A stretch of 64,000 nt of DNA from Cliona cf. orientalis (GCA_963930775.1 OZ005698.1:2052501-2116500); one strand, 5' to 3'; counted from the first letter of the stretch, positions 1 to 10,223 are shown. Numbers and translations: made by a program. Notes: generated from the sequence alone by a model not told the origin.

Positions 1-38
1 AGAGGGGCATACAACTTCAAGGAGCGTTGGGTTCTTAC

Positions 39-108
39 CTTCTTCCTAGCATCACGATGCCGCCAGTGGTTGAGGAGAGGACACAGTAGTCACCATGAGC
101 CCACACAC
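39..108 (-). pseudogene. AACS exon 11 shard (leftmost copy)
   Basis: A 70-bp copy of acetoacetyl-CoA synthetase exon 11, with acceptor and donor dinucleotides intact. It encodes VWAHGDYC...[12 protein letters not shown], like exon 11 of the complete gene at 21843-21912. The neighbouring exons 12-14 of this copy would lie left of the window. To the right the next AACS piece is an exon 10 copy at 2424, with SRCR gene 1 between them, which is the same order as in the complete gene. It is probably a fragment, but the left side cannot be seen. Confidence 0.8.
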
Positions 109-573
109 CTGCAGTCAGGAGAAATAATGTTGACACAACTTGCACCTCTCAGTGAAATATTTGTCAATAGCAAGCAACATTACCGACCAAAATGATTGAT
201 TGTTATATCCCAAAGTAATTAATATATGTGTCTATGTATTGGGTAGTGTGCTTTATAGCATGGCTGTACATGTAGCTACATGTATATGCATCCATGTATA
301 CACATATAAAAGTAGAATTGTTATTCTACGTAGGGATAAAATCTCACTCTTATTATTATTTTCAATTTATGATAGCTCCATTTTCACTGTATATACTGGA
401 CTGGTAAACTTTCATAGTTTTTGTTGGATAAGCACTAAGTGTAGCTAAGTGTGACATTATGCTCTTTACTATGTCACTGTGTGCAGCTGTGTTACATAAT
501 ATTTTTGCAACTTATAGTAATGTAAGCATTAACAACATGCAGACAGGATGCCAGGTCCAACTATAGGATGTGC

Positions 574-581
574 TATATATA
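574..581 (+). promoter_or_regulatory. TATA-like box of SRCR gene 1
   Basis: TATATATA lies 82 bp before the ATG at 656. The motif and its surroundings (GGATGTGCTATATATACAAGG) recur at the same distance before SRCR gene 4 (12774). A TATACATA version lies 73 bp before SRCR gene 6 (23812). Conservation among copies whose other flanks differ supports a core promoter; no transcript start can be seen. Confidence 0.5.
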
Positions 582-655
582 CAAGGTGTTTAGGGCACGT
601 AAGCTGCATTCTATTGCTGCATGCACTAGTTGAGAAGTTGAGTTAGTTCGTCATA

Positions 656-1777
656 ATGGTTGCAAAATACACAGGGCTCCAGCACAATTATTGTATCATA
701 GGCTTCTCAAAGATGCTGCTTTTGGTGATCATGTGGAGTCACTTGGTTGGAGCACAGAGCAATGGAGATGTAAGAATCATACAGAACCCCAATAATACCT
801 TCATCAGGTACTGGGGAAGACTCGAGGTGTATCTTGATGGTGAGTGGGGCACATTCTGTGTAAAAAATGTTGACGGATATCCGGGCTTAGGATTCGATTC
901 CTATTCTGCTGATGCTGCATGCCGACAGTTAGGATATCAAGATTCTTTGAGTAATGAAGTTTCAAAAGCAAGTGACTATATTGATGACATCCCTTTGGCA
1001 AGTAACTCCACTCCAATTCACACTGACCACAGTGTGTGTGGTAAGACCACTGATGGTGGATTCTCACATGTTTTGCACTGTTTCTACCTTGATACTGATC
1101 ATGATATGGATTCTACATGTACGCATGATGATGATGTCATAATTGAATGTTCAATATTTGACTTGAATGAATACGATACTGAGTTGTTTCTTAATTCGGA
1201 AGCCTTAAACTCCACTTATCCATCATCTGGTATCCTCGAAATATTTTCTAGCTATAGCAGCCAGAGTGGTGCTGCATTTTTGGGATGGAGTAACATATGT
1301 GGTACTAAATTTGACCAGAATGCTGCCAATACTGCTTGTATTCAATTGGGCTACACTGGTGCTCTCTCATATTACACCACATCTGCTAATCGTAGCAAAG
1401 ACAGAGTGTATACTGACATTTGGCTTGATGGTGTTACTTGTGGAGAAAACGCTTACAGTTGTCTGGATAGCTGCTTCTGCTACCCACAGACACTAACTGC
1501 TGTTCCATGCAACCTTGATAATGTTATTGCCTTGACTTGTACTTTTGACCTAGCTAAACGGGATGCAGTTTACCCTGGAAGAAGAGATATATGCGAGGAA
1601 GTTTGGAAAACCTACTGCACTCCAGATACACTTATCAAAGAAATCTCATTGAAAAAGTTCATCATTGTTAGCGCAGTGCTGTCAACCATAATAGTGCTCC
1701 TCTGTCTGGTGGTTGTGGGGCTAATGGTGATGATGTGGAAACGTCGAGGAAGAACTCAATATCAGACTATTATCTAA
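656..1777 (+). CDS. Two-domain SRCR single-pass membrane protein, copy 1
   Basis: An intronless ORF of 373 codons. Residues about 20-34 are a hydrophobic signal peptide; an alternative start at M20 would give a more typical one. SRCR domain 1 spans about 39-166 (GRLEVYLDGEWGTFC, then AACRQLGY; Cys 68, 89, 128, 142, 155, 165). SRCR domain 2 spans about 178-296 and holds eight cysteines. Four N-glycosylation sequons are visible (N47, N117, N185, N245). A transmembrane helix lies at about 335-360, followed by a 13-residue basic tail ending TQYQTII. That tail carries a YxxI sorting motif and fits the TxYxxI switch-motif pattern. SRCR proteins are extracellular ligand or adhesion receptors; the ligand here is unknown. 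The stop codon overlaps an AATAAA signal. The gene sits between AACS exon 11 and exon 10 shards, on the opposite strand. Confidence 0.87.
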   Translation: MVAKYTGLQHNYCIIGFSKMLLLVIMWSHLVGAQSNGDVRIIQNPNNTFIRYWGRLEVYLDGEWGTFCVKNVDGYPGLGFDSYSADAACRQLGYQDSLSNEVSKASDYIDDIPLASNSTPIHTDHSVCGKTTDGGFSHVLHCFYLDTDHDMDSTCTHDDDVIIECSIFDLNEYDTELFLNSEALNSTYPSSGILEIFSSYSSQSGAAFLGWSNICGTKFDQNAANTACIQLGYTGALSYYTTSANRSKDRVYTDIWLDGVTCGENAYSCLDSCFCYPQTLTAVPCNLDNVIALTCTFDLAKRDAVYPGRRDICEEVWKTYCTPDTLIKEISLKKFIIVSAVLSTIIVLLCLVVVGLMVMMWKRRGRTQYQTII

Positions 1778-2423
1778 TAAAATATTTTAGCTATAGTATA
1801 TAGAGTCAACTGAATACATACAGTATAGCTAGCAAGCATGATACTATAGCATTAAATTCTGGCAAAAAATTAGTTACTGTAGTTTGTATATAGCATGCTG
1901 TTAGTAGTGTTCAATCACATTATCTCATGATTGTGACATCAAACATACTTGTACTATTAGAGAATTTTCACAGCTTTAAGGGAGAAACAAATAATGTTAT
2001 GGTTTGCACGTATTGTGGTTTTCAGGTGGCACTTAGTAGGAATAGTTTACATGATAACGTCAAAGTACAAAACCTGTCAGTCTATTAATAATGTTGCTCT
2101 AATTAGCTCTCTAGAGTTATTACTATCATTGAATCTGCTATCTGCCAACTTGCATAAAATGATCAATCCCAATAACATTATTACCAATATTCCATTAAGG
2201 CTTACCACGGAGTGGTACAGTAGCTAGAATCCCATAAGTTTCATGCAGTCACAGATTCCACCCAAATCATGATCTCCCACCACGCCTTGAACTGTGTCTG
2301 GGGACAGCACTTTCATATGTACAAGTGTTAAGACCAACCCAAAAATTGAGAAAATTACATGTACATGTATGCTTTGGTGTGCTGCATGCATGCTAATATG
2401 TACAGTGTATTGTTCTTGCTAAC

Positions 2424-4063
2424 CTTGAAACTTTGAGAAGTATGCCTTGGTGTACTTGATGCCGTCCTCGTCGTTCCAGAAATGAGTTGGCATATACTGG
2501 GAAAGGGCTTCGTACACACAAGCTCACCATCCTCATCGAATACTGGCTCACCCTGAATGTACATGTACCCCGGTACATGTATGTAAAACACAAGATTACT
2601 ATTCACTGTCTATCTTTAAATAATACTTCCCCAAAATTAGAACATTATACTGTAAATTATGTATACAAATATTTCGCGTCTGAAATATTTCATGTGATAA
2701 ATTTACGTGTTAAATAATTTTCGGACAAACGATTCTGTACCGCATTATCGTTAATATTGTGCGTGACTTTATTTTTCGCACAAGGCAGGCTGTTCGAAAA
2801 TATTTTAACAATTCAAGATTTACGGTACTCAGAAAGTTCTATGTGGAATTTACACTCATGCTCAAGACAATAGTGCCATAGTGCTGCTTCTTACCTTCTT
2901 GGTTCCAGCACTCCATTTCCATGCTGAGATTTCTGGTCTGTATCTCTCCCCTGTAGACTGGCACTGTGGGGTTCTGACCAGCAAAGCAAGAGATGATGTC
3001 CGTCCCACCTGCAACAAATGAATCACAAAGGTATAGAGTAAGTGTACATGTACATATAGCTACGGAGAGAAGCTGAAAATTGTTTTGTGGATTGCAATAT
3101 TTCACCCCCTCCTGATTTCTTGCTCCTACCACCACTCCTCCTTGAAAAAGGGATCCCTGGGTAATTAAGAATCTAATAATATGTCATTTTATCTAACACT
3201 GCATAATTCTCGATCAGCACTAATTAAATATTCTCTCTCCTGCTTGACTGACGTACCGGTAATTGATCCTAGTAGGACGTTCTTCTTGATCTTAGAGTAA
3301 ACATAGTCGTAGCTCTGTGGCTTGAGGGGGGAGCCGGTCGAGAGAATGGTGTGCAGTGTCCGTAGCTGATGTGTCTCTATCGGGTAGACCTGCCGATCCT
3401 CCAGGGCAGCTAGCCACTTGGCACCCATACCAAGGATCATGATGCTATTGGAGGAGGAGGAGGGGAAAATAATATCAGTGGTTTTTGCTCTTCCCCTCCT
3501 ACTTTTCGGTAGATTCTAGTTCCTTTGATGACATCATTATTGTGAATTATTATAGTATATGTAATTATGCCAGTGATCAGTGATGACAGTGTTTTCAGTG
3601 TTTGCAGTGATGGCAGTGTTTCCAGTGATTACAGCTAGTGTTTCCTGTAACACTGGAAACACTATCATCACTATTATTATATTATTGTTGAACTCAGCTT
3701 ACCCTAACTGAGTGTACCATACACTTTGGTATTCCAGTGGTCCTGATGAGTACATAATGAACGTTACATAGGTGGCAGATCAAAGCAGGGGGGCACCAGG
3801 GGCACGTGCTCTCCCCCCTTCCAGAGCCACTGAAGCCATGCTATCAATACTATGACCGCCATTGTTGGTAAGACAGGCAAACCCTGGTCACATTATTATC
3901 CAAATAAAACAGAATATGGATAGCTTTATGGACTATAATGCAACTTGTACCTCCCCTACTCCCGACATGTCATCTTCCTCCACCTATGGGGTGATTGAAG
4001 GGGACCTATTCAAATTTCAGTCCTGACCCCTTGAACTCTCGAGTGAACTCCTTGTACAGGACA
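2424..4063 (-). pseudogene. AACS exons 10, 9, 8 and split exon 5 (left shard)
   Basis: Recognisable pieces are exon 10 (2424-2552, with a 2-bp insertion giving GCATATACTGG and an extra C at the acceptor), exon 9 (2895-3008, full length), exon 8 (3257-3444, full length and open) and exon 5 (3703-3762 plus about 3987-4063). Exon 5 is interrupted by about 220 bp of unrelated sequence. Exons 6 and 7 are missing. Order and strand match the complete gene at 20661-32727. The exon 10 frameshift and the split exon 5 rule out a working enzyme. Confidence 0.88.
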
Positions 4064-5052
4064 CTGTAAAATAATACAAGTCTCAGTGACAGTGTGTAGC
4101 TCCGAGTCCTTATACATGTACACTACAAATGTGTGCACATGCATGTATAATAATGTACACTGATGTACATGTATAAATGAGAGTATGATTGATAATATTA
4201 TTATATAGCTATGTTTATGTTCAGAATCTGTAGTAGTCTACTGTGTCAATAAAGTCCATAAGTTCTCACTGTACACCATATGTTGTCATGCGCATGCATG
4301 TCAACCATGATCGCGTTTTTGCGGTCCGTAACTCGATCAAATGTCACATGACATCTCGCACCCCATTGGCTCTATGCAAATTCCTCTAGAGCACACAAAA
4401 ACCGTGCAAGAGTTTTCAGACCCTTCCGAGTGCTGGTGATGCAATATATACATTCAGCACTGCGGAAAAATAGGGATCTGGGTTCCTAGTTTATTATTGA
4501 AAATGGTCGTCATTTCAGGGTGAGAAACTGCATTATGACATTATCATCATGATGCATGGATATTAAATATTTATGGCCAGATTCTCAGTTGTATACATGT
4601 ATATACCATACTACTATAATATAGCTACTAGCATACCGATAAGGATGATTTTATGTCATTGATACCTGTAGGCATAAGGGGAAGATTTTACGCCACGATT
4701 TCCATTCTGTATCTAACAGGCCTAGAAACATTTTACACTTAATTTCCATGACAGTACTATTAGGGTTTTATCCCCTCCCCTATGATACAGCATAATGAAT
4801 TTTTATGCCAATAACATGGTTGGCGTACAAACTCTTCCCTTTATGAAGCACTTCATAGCCACTGATACAGATAATAATATATATAATAAATTATGGTCCT
4901 CATGTAAATTGCTGGAAACAGAAAATTCCAAAACTAGCCTTTGAATAATTTTTTTTGACAAAATTTATAAATGTAGTGTTGTGCTTGCTAGCTAGTGCAT
5001 GTATAAATCAGCTGCAGCGACTCTATTATAGCCTGAGTTAAAGCATATTTTA
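4064..5052. other. Spacer: AACS intron 4 remnant plus a segment shared with 16.1-16.95 kb
   Basis: The first 130 bp resemble AACS intron 4 (28280-28400). From about 4200 to 4970 the sequence matches 16180-16950 closely but has no counterpart in the complete AACS gene. It contains a CCAAT-like ATTGG, an octamer ATGCAAAT (4375-4382) and, downstream, a short MVVISG reading frame ending at a GTGAG donor (about 4503-4520). No longer coding region is visible. Confidence 0.5.
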
Positions 5053-6126
5053 TTAGTTAACAGTCTGGTATTGAGCTCTTCCTCGACGATTCCACATCAT
5101 CACCATTAGCCCCACAACCACCAGAGAGAGGAGCACTATTACGGTTGATAACACTGCGCTAACAATGATGAAACTTGTCGTTGGAATTTCTGGGCTAGGC
5201 ATATCGGGAGCACAAAAGGTTTTCTGTTCTTCCTCACAATTATCTCTATCTCCAAGGAAGGGTGCATCCCGTTTAGCTAGGTCAAAAGTACAAGTCAAGG
5301 CGATAACATTGTCAAGGTCACATGGAACAGCAGTTAGTGTCTGTGGGTAGCAGAAGCAGCTGTCCAGGCAACTGTAAGCGTTTTCTCCACAAGTAACACC
5401 ATCAAGCCAGATGTCAGTATAAAATCTCTCTCTGCTACGATTAGCAGATGTGGTGTAATATGAGAGAGCACCAGTGTAGCCCAGTTGAATACAAGCAGTA
5501 TTGGCAGCATTCTGGTCAAATTTAGTACCACATATGTTACTCCATCCTGAAAATGCAGCACCACTCTGGCTGCTATAGCTAGAATAGATTTCGAGGATAC
5601 CAGATGATGGATAAGTGGAGTTTAAGGCTTCCGAATTAAGAAACAACTCAGTATCGTATCCATCCAAATACAAGTCAAATATTGAACACTCAATTATGAC
5701 ATCATCATCATGTGTACATGTAGAATCCATAATAATATGATCAGTATCGAAGTAGAAACAGCGCAAAACATGTGAGAATCCACCATCAGTGGTCTCACCA
5801 CACACACTGCGGCCAGTGTGAATTGGAGTTGAATTACTCGCCAAAGGGATGTCATCAATATAATCACTTGCTTTTGAAACTGTCCAGGAATCTTGATACC
5901 CCAACTGTCGGCATGCAGCATCAGCAGCATAGGAATTGAATCCAATGTCTGAATATCCGTCAACATTTTTCACACAGAATGTGCCCCACTCACCATTGAG
6001 ATACACCTCGAGTCTTCCCCAGTCTTTGATGAAGGTATTATTGGGGTTCTGTATGATTCTTACATCTCCATTGCTCTGTGCTCCAACCGACTGACTCCAC
6101 ACGATCACCAAAAGCAGTGCAAGCAT
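5053..6126 (-). CDS. Two-domain SRCR membrane protein, copy 2
   Basis: An intact 357-codon ORF with signal peptide, two SRCR domains, a transmembrane helix and the tail RRGRAQYQTVN. The upstream MVAK start seen in its paralogues is cut off here by an in-frame TAA (...ISF-stop-KMLALL), so translation must begin at MLALLLVIVWSQSVGAQS, which still makes a good signal peptide. Its stalk sequence (MPSPEIPTTS) differs from both the plus-strand copies (TPIKEISLKK) and the other minus-strand copies (TPKLKSN), so it is a third subtype. The tail keeps YQTV (YxxPhi) but lacks the preceding Thr. An AACS exon 14 copy lies 690 bp upstream. Between them, in its promoter region, are two perfect palindromes. 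A TATATATA lies at 6274-6281. Confidence 0.86.
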   Translation of the reverse strand: MLALLLVIVWSQSVGAQSNGDVRIIQNPNNTFIKDWGRLEVYLNGEWGTFCVKNVDGYSDIGFNSYAADAACRQLGYQDSWTVSKASDYIDDIPLASNSTPIHTGRSVCGETTDGGFSHVLRCFYFDTDHIIMDSTCTHDDDVIIECSIFDLYLDGYDTELFLNSEALNSTYPSSGILEIYSSYSSQSGAAFSGWSNICGTKFDQNAANTACIQLGYTGALSYYTTSANRSRERFYTDIWLDGVTCGENAYSCLDSCFCYPQTLTAVPCDLDNVIALTCTFDLAKRDAPFLGDRDNCEEEQKTFCAPDMPSPEIPTTSFIIVSAVLSTVIVLLSLVVVGLMVMMWNRRGRAQYQTVN

Positions 6127-6323
6127 CTTTTAGAAGCTTATGATACAATAATTGTACCGGAGCTCCGTGTATTTTGCAACCAATATTATAATAATATATT
6201 CTGACAGACAAACTCGACTGACTAGTGCATGCATGCAGCAGCAATAGAATGCAGTTTGTTGGCTCTAACCAGGTATATATAGCACATCCTCTAAAAGGAA
6301 GTTTTTATCAATGGGTGTGTGAT

Positions 6324-6387
6324 GCATGCATGTGGCTGCTGGGGATAGCTCTGCATGCAGAGCTATCCCCAGCAGCCACATGCATGC
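6324..6387. repeat. Perfect 64-bp palindrome
   Basis: Two 32-base arms with no spacer, centred between 6355 and 6356 (CTGCA|TGCAG). It can form a cruciform. It is separated by 3 bases from a second perfect palindrome and lies upstream of SRCR copy 2. Confidence 0.97.
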
Positions 6388-6390
6388 CAT

Positions 6391-6448
6391 AGGATGCCAT
6401 ATGCATGCATGATCACCTGCAGGTGATCATGCATGCATATGGCATCCT
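6391..6448. repeat. Perfect 58-bp palindrome
   Basis: Two 29-base arms centred between 6419 and 6420 (CACCTG|CAGGTG). The flank GACAGGATGCC is shared with the 5' regions of other SRCR copies, so the palindrome appears to have been built by fold-back copying of the native promoter flank. Confidence 0.97.
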
Positions 6449-6816
6449 GTCTGCATGTACTATGGTTTATCATGACATCACTATAGTGCTAGCACAGAAG
6501 GGTACCAGTGTGGGTAATTGTATATTAATATAGGCAAAAATTTGAAAGATCTTTTTTATTACTGGGGTGCATTTGACAATGCATTTATTGTTGCTACCTT
6601 GAGTCCACCCAATGCATGCCAATTTATATAATATTATCATAATAAATTATTTATGAGTGTCATTAAAATTAAACAAGGAAGGTAATAAAAGAGAAGTTAA
6701 AATCCAACCATAACTGAATTGTGTTAAGCACTAAAAGCTCTGTACCGTAACAATATTCATTCAATTTGATAGTTTAGCTCTAATAATTATGATGGTGTAG
6801 CAGCATTGTATCATAG
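6449..6816. other. Spacer with no gene seen
   Basis: AT-rich spacer between the palindromes and the AACS exon 14 copy. It resembles 10860-11090 and 20400-20660, the 3' flanks of the other AACS last exons. No coding potential was seen. Confidence 0.5.
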
Positions 6817-6996
6817 CTATATAGAGTTTCCATTGATGAGCTGAGCAGATTGGCCAGCAGCTGGGAGCTGTAGCTCAGGGAAGTTGTAGTAGAGGTCGAG
6901 GGAGGAGGGGTTGGCCAGTGCTCCCCTCTGGTTCACATACTCACCAGAGACGATCTTCTTCACAGCTACCTCAACCTTCTTACCACTAATGGTGTA
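6817..6996 (-). pseudogene. Isolated AACS exon 14 (last exon) copy
   Basis: 180 bp, open and ending in TAG, encoding [14 protein letters not shown] through to the C terminus with only a few substitutions against the complete gene. The upstream exon 13 is absent. To its right the sequence switches within about 100 bp to the segment that carries inverted exons 11 and 12. It is therefore an orphan exon, although nothing in it is broken. Confidence 0.85.
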
Positions 6997-7406
6997 CTAC
7001 AAGGAAAAGCAACACTAAAGTGGTGCGTAATAGGAACACAGTTAACGCAATTATTATTATTGATATAAAAGCCATTGGCTGTAATGTATGTACATAAATG
7101 TATTCTGGGGAGGACATAATGTGTACAACACATGTATTATGCATATGCATGCACTGGCATCAGAGCCCTGTTTATATAAGTTAAAGCAGTTTAAAGCCCT
7201 AGGGTAAATTAACGTAAACTGGTATATGGATTGTTGTAAAAAGGGAGTTGTCACAAATCGAAAATTTATCCCTGTCTCAGGGGACGTTCGTGTGCAATAG
7301 TATTATAATATAATTATAGTGTTTTCCAAATATGTGGTAGCTATAGAATAATCATTAGGTTGTTATTCGTTGGTTTGGGTGCAAGTTGTGTCACCTTTCT
7401 TTGTAG

Positions 7407-7645
7407 GTGTGTGGGCTCATGGTGACTACTGTATCCTCTCCTCAACCAATGGCAGCATCGTAATGCTAGAAAGAAGGTAGCTAGCTACACTCTTTGAATT
7501 TGTATGTCCCTCTGAATTTTGACACAATAATATAGCTAGTTCTTTTGTCAATGAACGGAATCCTGAAATAATCACTGCTCCCATTGTTCCTTTCTTTCGG
7601 TGATGGCACTCTGAACCCTAGTGGAGTGAGGTTTGGCAGTGCAGA
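7407..7645 (+). pseudogene. Inverted AACS exons 11 and 12
   Basis: Exon 11 (7407-7476) and the first part of exon 12 (7601-about 7645; [15 protein letters not shown]) lie on the plus strand, opposite to every other AACS piece. The exon 12 acceptor AG has become GG, and the exon is truncated and fused to unrelated sequence after GSA. A matching inverted copy is at 17294-17511. An inversion must have occurred before the block was duplicated. Confidence 0.85.
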
Positions 7646-7993
7646 TTATAGGCATATCGGCCCAACAAGCCTTCACTATAGATTTCACCTTAATATGGGA
7701 ATAAGGATGAACCATGCAAAAGCTTTAATGTGTCCACAGGTTCCACCTAAACTGCACACCGTCCCACCATGCTTTGATTTGTGCCAGAAACAGTCTCAGC
7801 TAGATGTCCTTAGGGAGCATGCTGGGGGGAGAAGGGGGGGGGGGATTATTGTTATTTTCGGGAGGATACGGTATTGACCAATCTAAAAACTATGCCTTGG
7901 TGTGTGCATGCTAATGCTGTAGCTACACATAGAAATTTCGCCAAATTTTGACACCTGCTCTCATTGGCGAAAATTTAAAGTAACATGACTAAC

Positions 7994-8123
7994 CTTGAAA
8001 CTTTGAGAAGTAGCTATGCCTTGGTGTACTTGATGCCATCTTCATTGTTACAGAAGTGAGTTGGCATACTGGGAAAGGGCTTCGTACACACAAGCCTACC
8101 ATCCTCATTGAATACTGGCTCAC
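7994..8123 (-). pseudogene. AACS exon 10 copy with 4-bp insertion
   Basis: 130 bp against 126 in the intact exon. The 4-bp insertion (TAGC, within GAAGTAGCTATGCC) shifts the frame. It lies next to the inverted exons 11/12 but on the other strand. Confidence 0.85.
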
Positions 8124-8766
8124 CTACATAATATTAAACACATCATAATATATTAAAATTATAGCTGTCCATCTGTCCGTCCATTGACACAGGCTAGAAT
8201 GCAGGCTAGAGTAACTCCCCAGTCATTCTAACCTAAGGATGAAATGACTCCCTTCAGGAGGAAATGAATCCCCCTGATAATTGGCATCAATTTTTTTGCA
8301 GTTGTCTTCACATCCCTGCAGCTGAGCAGCTTCTCTGGACAATCTAGAGGTAGCTACTGGCCTTTGCCTCTAAAGCCTGAGCCTCTCACTTTCGCTATGC
8401 ATCCCTCCCTGGAATTTTATTAGGTTTTGTAGTTTGATATGCAAAGGTCAATCAACCTTGATCTAGTACCTGTCAAACAGCACCTAGTCAGGATTTCATC
8501 CAGAAAAAAAATTTTGGGGAAGAAGTGGGCGTGAAAGTTTCACGCACCATTTCCCCCCTCCTCCCCCATTAACAATTAAGATGTATTTTTGGATGTCACT
8601 GCATGAGGTATTACAATGTCATGATTAATTTTCATCTAAATAATAATAATTATTATTACTGATCACTTACACTGCAGCGCAAAAAAATTATTAATACGTT
8701 CCCCTCTGGTCACCCACTACCTCTCTCTCTATTCTTTCCCTATCTTCTTCTTTCTCTCTTTCTTCT

Positions 8767-8798
<32 letters not shown>

Positions 8799-9086
8799 GA
8801 GGTTCCCCCCACTGGATGAAACCCTGCTAGCTATGATAACAGTCAAGAATGCAAAGTACTAGAGTCCAGAGAACCTTTAGCTATAATGGAGAAAAAGCAA
8901 ATTTTTGACGTAAAGTTAAGTGTGCATTTGTGAGTGCCCAGACTCTCTGAAACACATGGTGGCCTGTGATGGCTGTGATCACTGCATGGTGCATGTGTCA
9001 ATGTGCACCACAGAGTGAGTGGTATAACAATATTATTACTATTCAAACTGTGACTAGCTCTATTACAGCCTGAGCTAAAGTGTATT
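8124..9086. other. Spacer with a 31-base G tract
   Basis: No gene seen. It contains an uninterrupted G run at 8767-8797 after a pyrimidine-rich stretch. The sequence up to about 8760 matches 17990-18690 in the middle block, where the G run is absent. It ends at the 3' flank of SRCR copy 3. Confidence 0.6.
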
Positions 9087-10223
9087 TTATTGGTTAATAG
9101 TCTGGTATTGAGCTCTTCCTCGACGGTTCCACATCATCACCATCAGCCCCACAACCACCAGACAGAGGAGCACTATTATGATCGACAGCACTGCGCTAAC
9201 AATGATGAAATTTGATTTGAGTTTTGGGGTGGGCGTATTCGGATGAGCACAATAGGTTTTCACGCCATCTTCACATAAATCTCTACTTCCAGGTGGGACT
9301 GAATACTGTTTAGCTACGTCAAAAGTACAAGTCAAAGCAATAACATTATTAAGGTCGCATGGAACAGCAGTTAGTGTCTGTGGGTAGCAGAAGCAGGCGT
9401 CCAGGCATCTGTAAGGATTATCTCCACAAGTAACACCATCAAGCCAGATGTCAGTATACACTATCTTTGCTACGATTAGCAGATGTGGTGTAATACGAGA
9501 GAGCACCAGTGTAGCCCAGTTGAATACAAGCAGTATTGGCAGCATTCTGGTCAAATTTAGTACCGCATATGTTACTCCATCCCCAAGATATAGCACCACT
9601 CTGGTGGCTAGAAAAGATTTCGAGGACTCCAGATGATCACGGCGATAAGGGGAGTTTAAGGCTTCCGAATTAAGAAACAACTCAGTATCGTATCCTTCCA
9701 AGCGCCAGTCTGAACACCCAATTATGATATCATCATCATGCGTACAAGTAGAATATATTTCATGATTAGCAGAAAGATCAAAACAGTTCAAAATATGTGA
9801 GAATACACCATCAGTGTTCTTATCACAATCTAGCTTACGAAGGCCAATATGAATAGTTGTTGAGTTACTTGCCAAAGGGATGAGATCAATACAGTCGCTT
9901 GCTTTTGAAATCTTACTCCATGAAAATCGATATCCTAACTGGCGGCATGCGGCATCAGCAACATAGGAATTGAATCCAAGGCCTGGATATCGGCCTTCTA
10001 TACACAATGTGCCCCACTCACCGTTGAGATACATCTCAAGTCTTCCCCAGATCTCGTCTTTTATCATAATGAAGGTATCATTGGGGTTCTGTACGACTCT
10101 TACATCTCCATTGCTCTGTGCTCCAACCAAGTGACTCCACATGATCACCAAAAGCAGCATCTTTGACAAGCTTACAATACAATAACTATTGTATCGGAGC
10201 TCTATATAATATTTTGTAACCAT
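9087..10223 (-). CDS. SRCR membrane protein copy 3, SRCR2 scrambled by compensating frameshifts
   Basis: The open frame extends upstream to 10358, but the start homologous to the other copies is the ATG at 10221-10223 (MVTKYYIELRY). The signal peptide, SRCR domain 1, transmembrane helix and tail RAQYQTINQ are in frame. Between about 9640 and 9464 a net +5 insertion and a later -2 deletion put about 59 codons into the wrong frame. Instead of the SRCR2 core (WSNICGTKFDQ...) the ORF reads VVLYLGDGVTYAVLNL..., so the first two SRCR2 cysteines are lost. The frame is restored before IVYTDIWLDGVTCG. It could be a decaying gene that stays open by chance or a new chimeric ectodomain; assembly error is also possible. 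It pairs with copy 5 in subtype. A TATATATA lies near 10337. Confidence 0.7.
   Translation of the reverse strand: MVTKYYIELRYNSYCIVSLSKMLLLVIMWSHLVGAQSNGDVRVVQNPNDTFIMIKDEIWGRLEMYLNGEWGTLCIEGRYPGLGFNSYVADAACRQLGYRFSWSKISKASDCIDLIPLASNSTTIHIGLRKLDCDKNTDGVFSHILNCFDLSANHEIYSTCTHDDDIIIGCSDWRLEGYDTELFLNSEALNSPYRRDHLESSKSFLATRVVLYLGDGVTYAVLNLTRMLPILLVFNWATLVLSRITPHLLIVAKIVYTDIWLDGVTCGDNPYRCLDACFCYPQTLTAVPCDLNNVIALTCTFDVAKQYSVPPGSRDLCEDGVKTYCAHPNTPTPKLKSNFIIVSAVLSIIIVLLCLVVVGLMVMMWNRRGRAQYQTINQ

Noticed and set aside
1266-1496. Conserved VVLNLTRMLPILLVFNWATLVLS reading frame overlapping every SRCR gene
   Set aside because: It is the +1 frame of SRCR domain 2 and is conserved because the DNA is. It matters only where copy 3 slips into it.
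2355-2606. ORFs of 60-80 codons around the AACS exon 10 shards
   Set aside because: They are frames of the exon shard plus intron; only the AACS-homologous frame is meaningful and it is broken.
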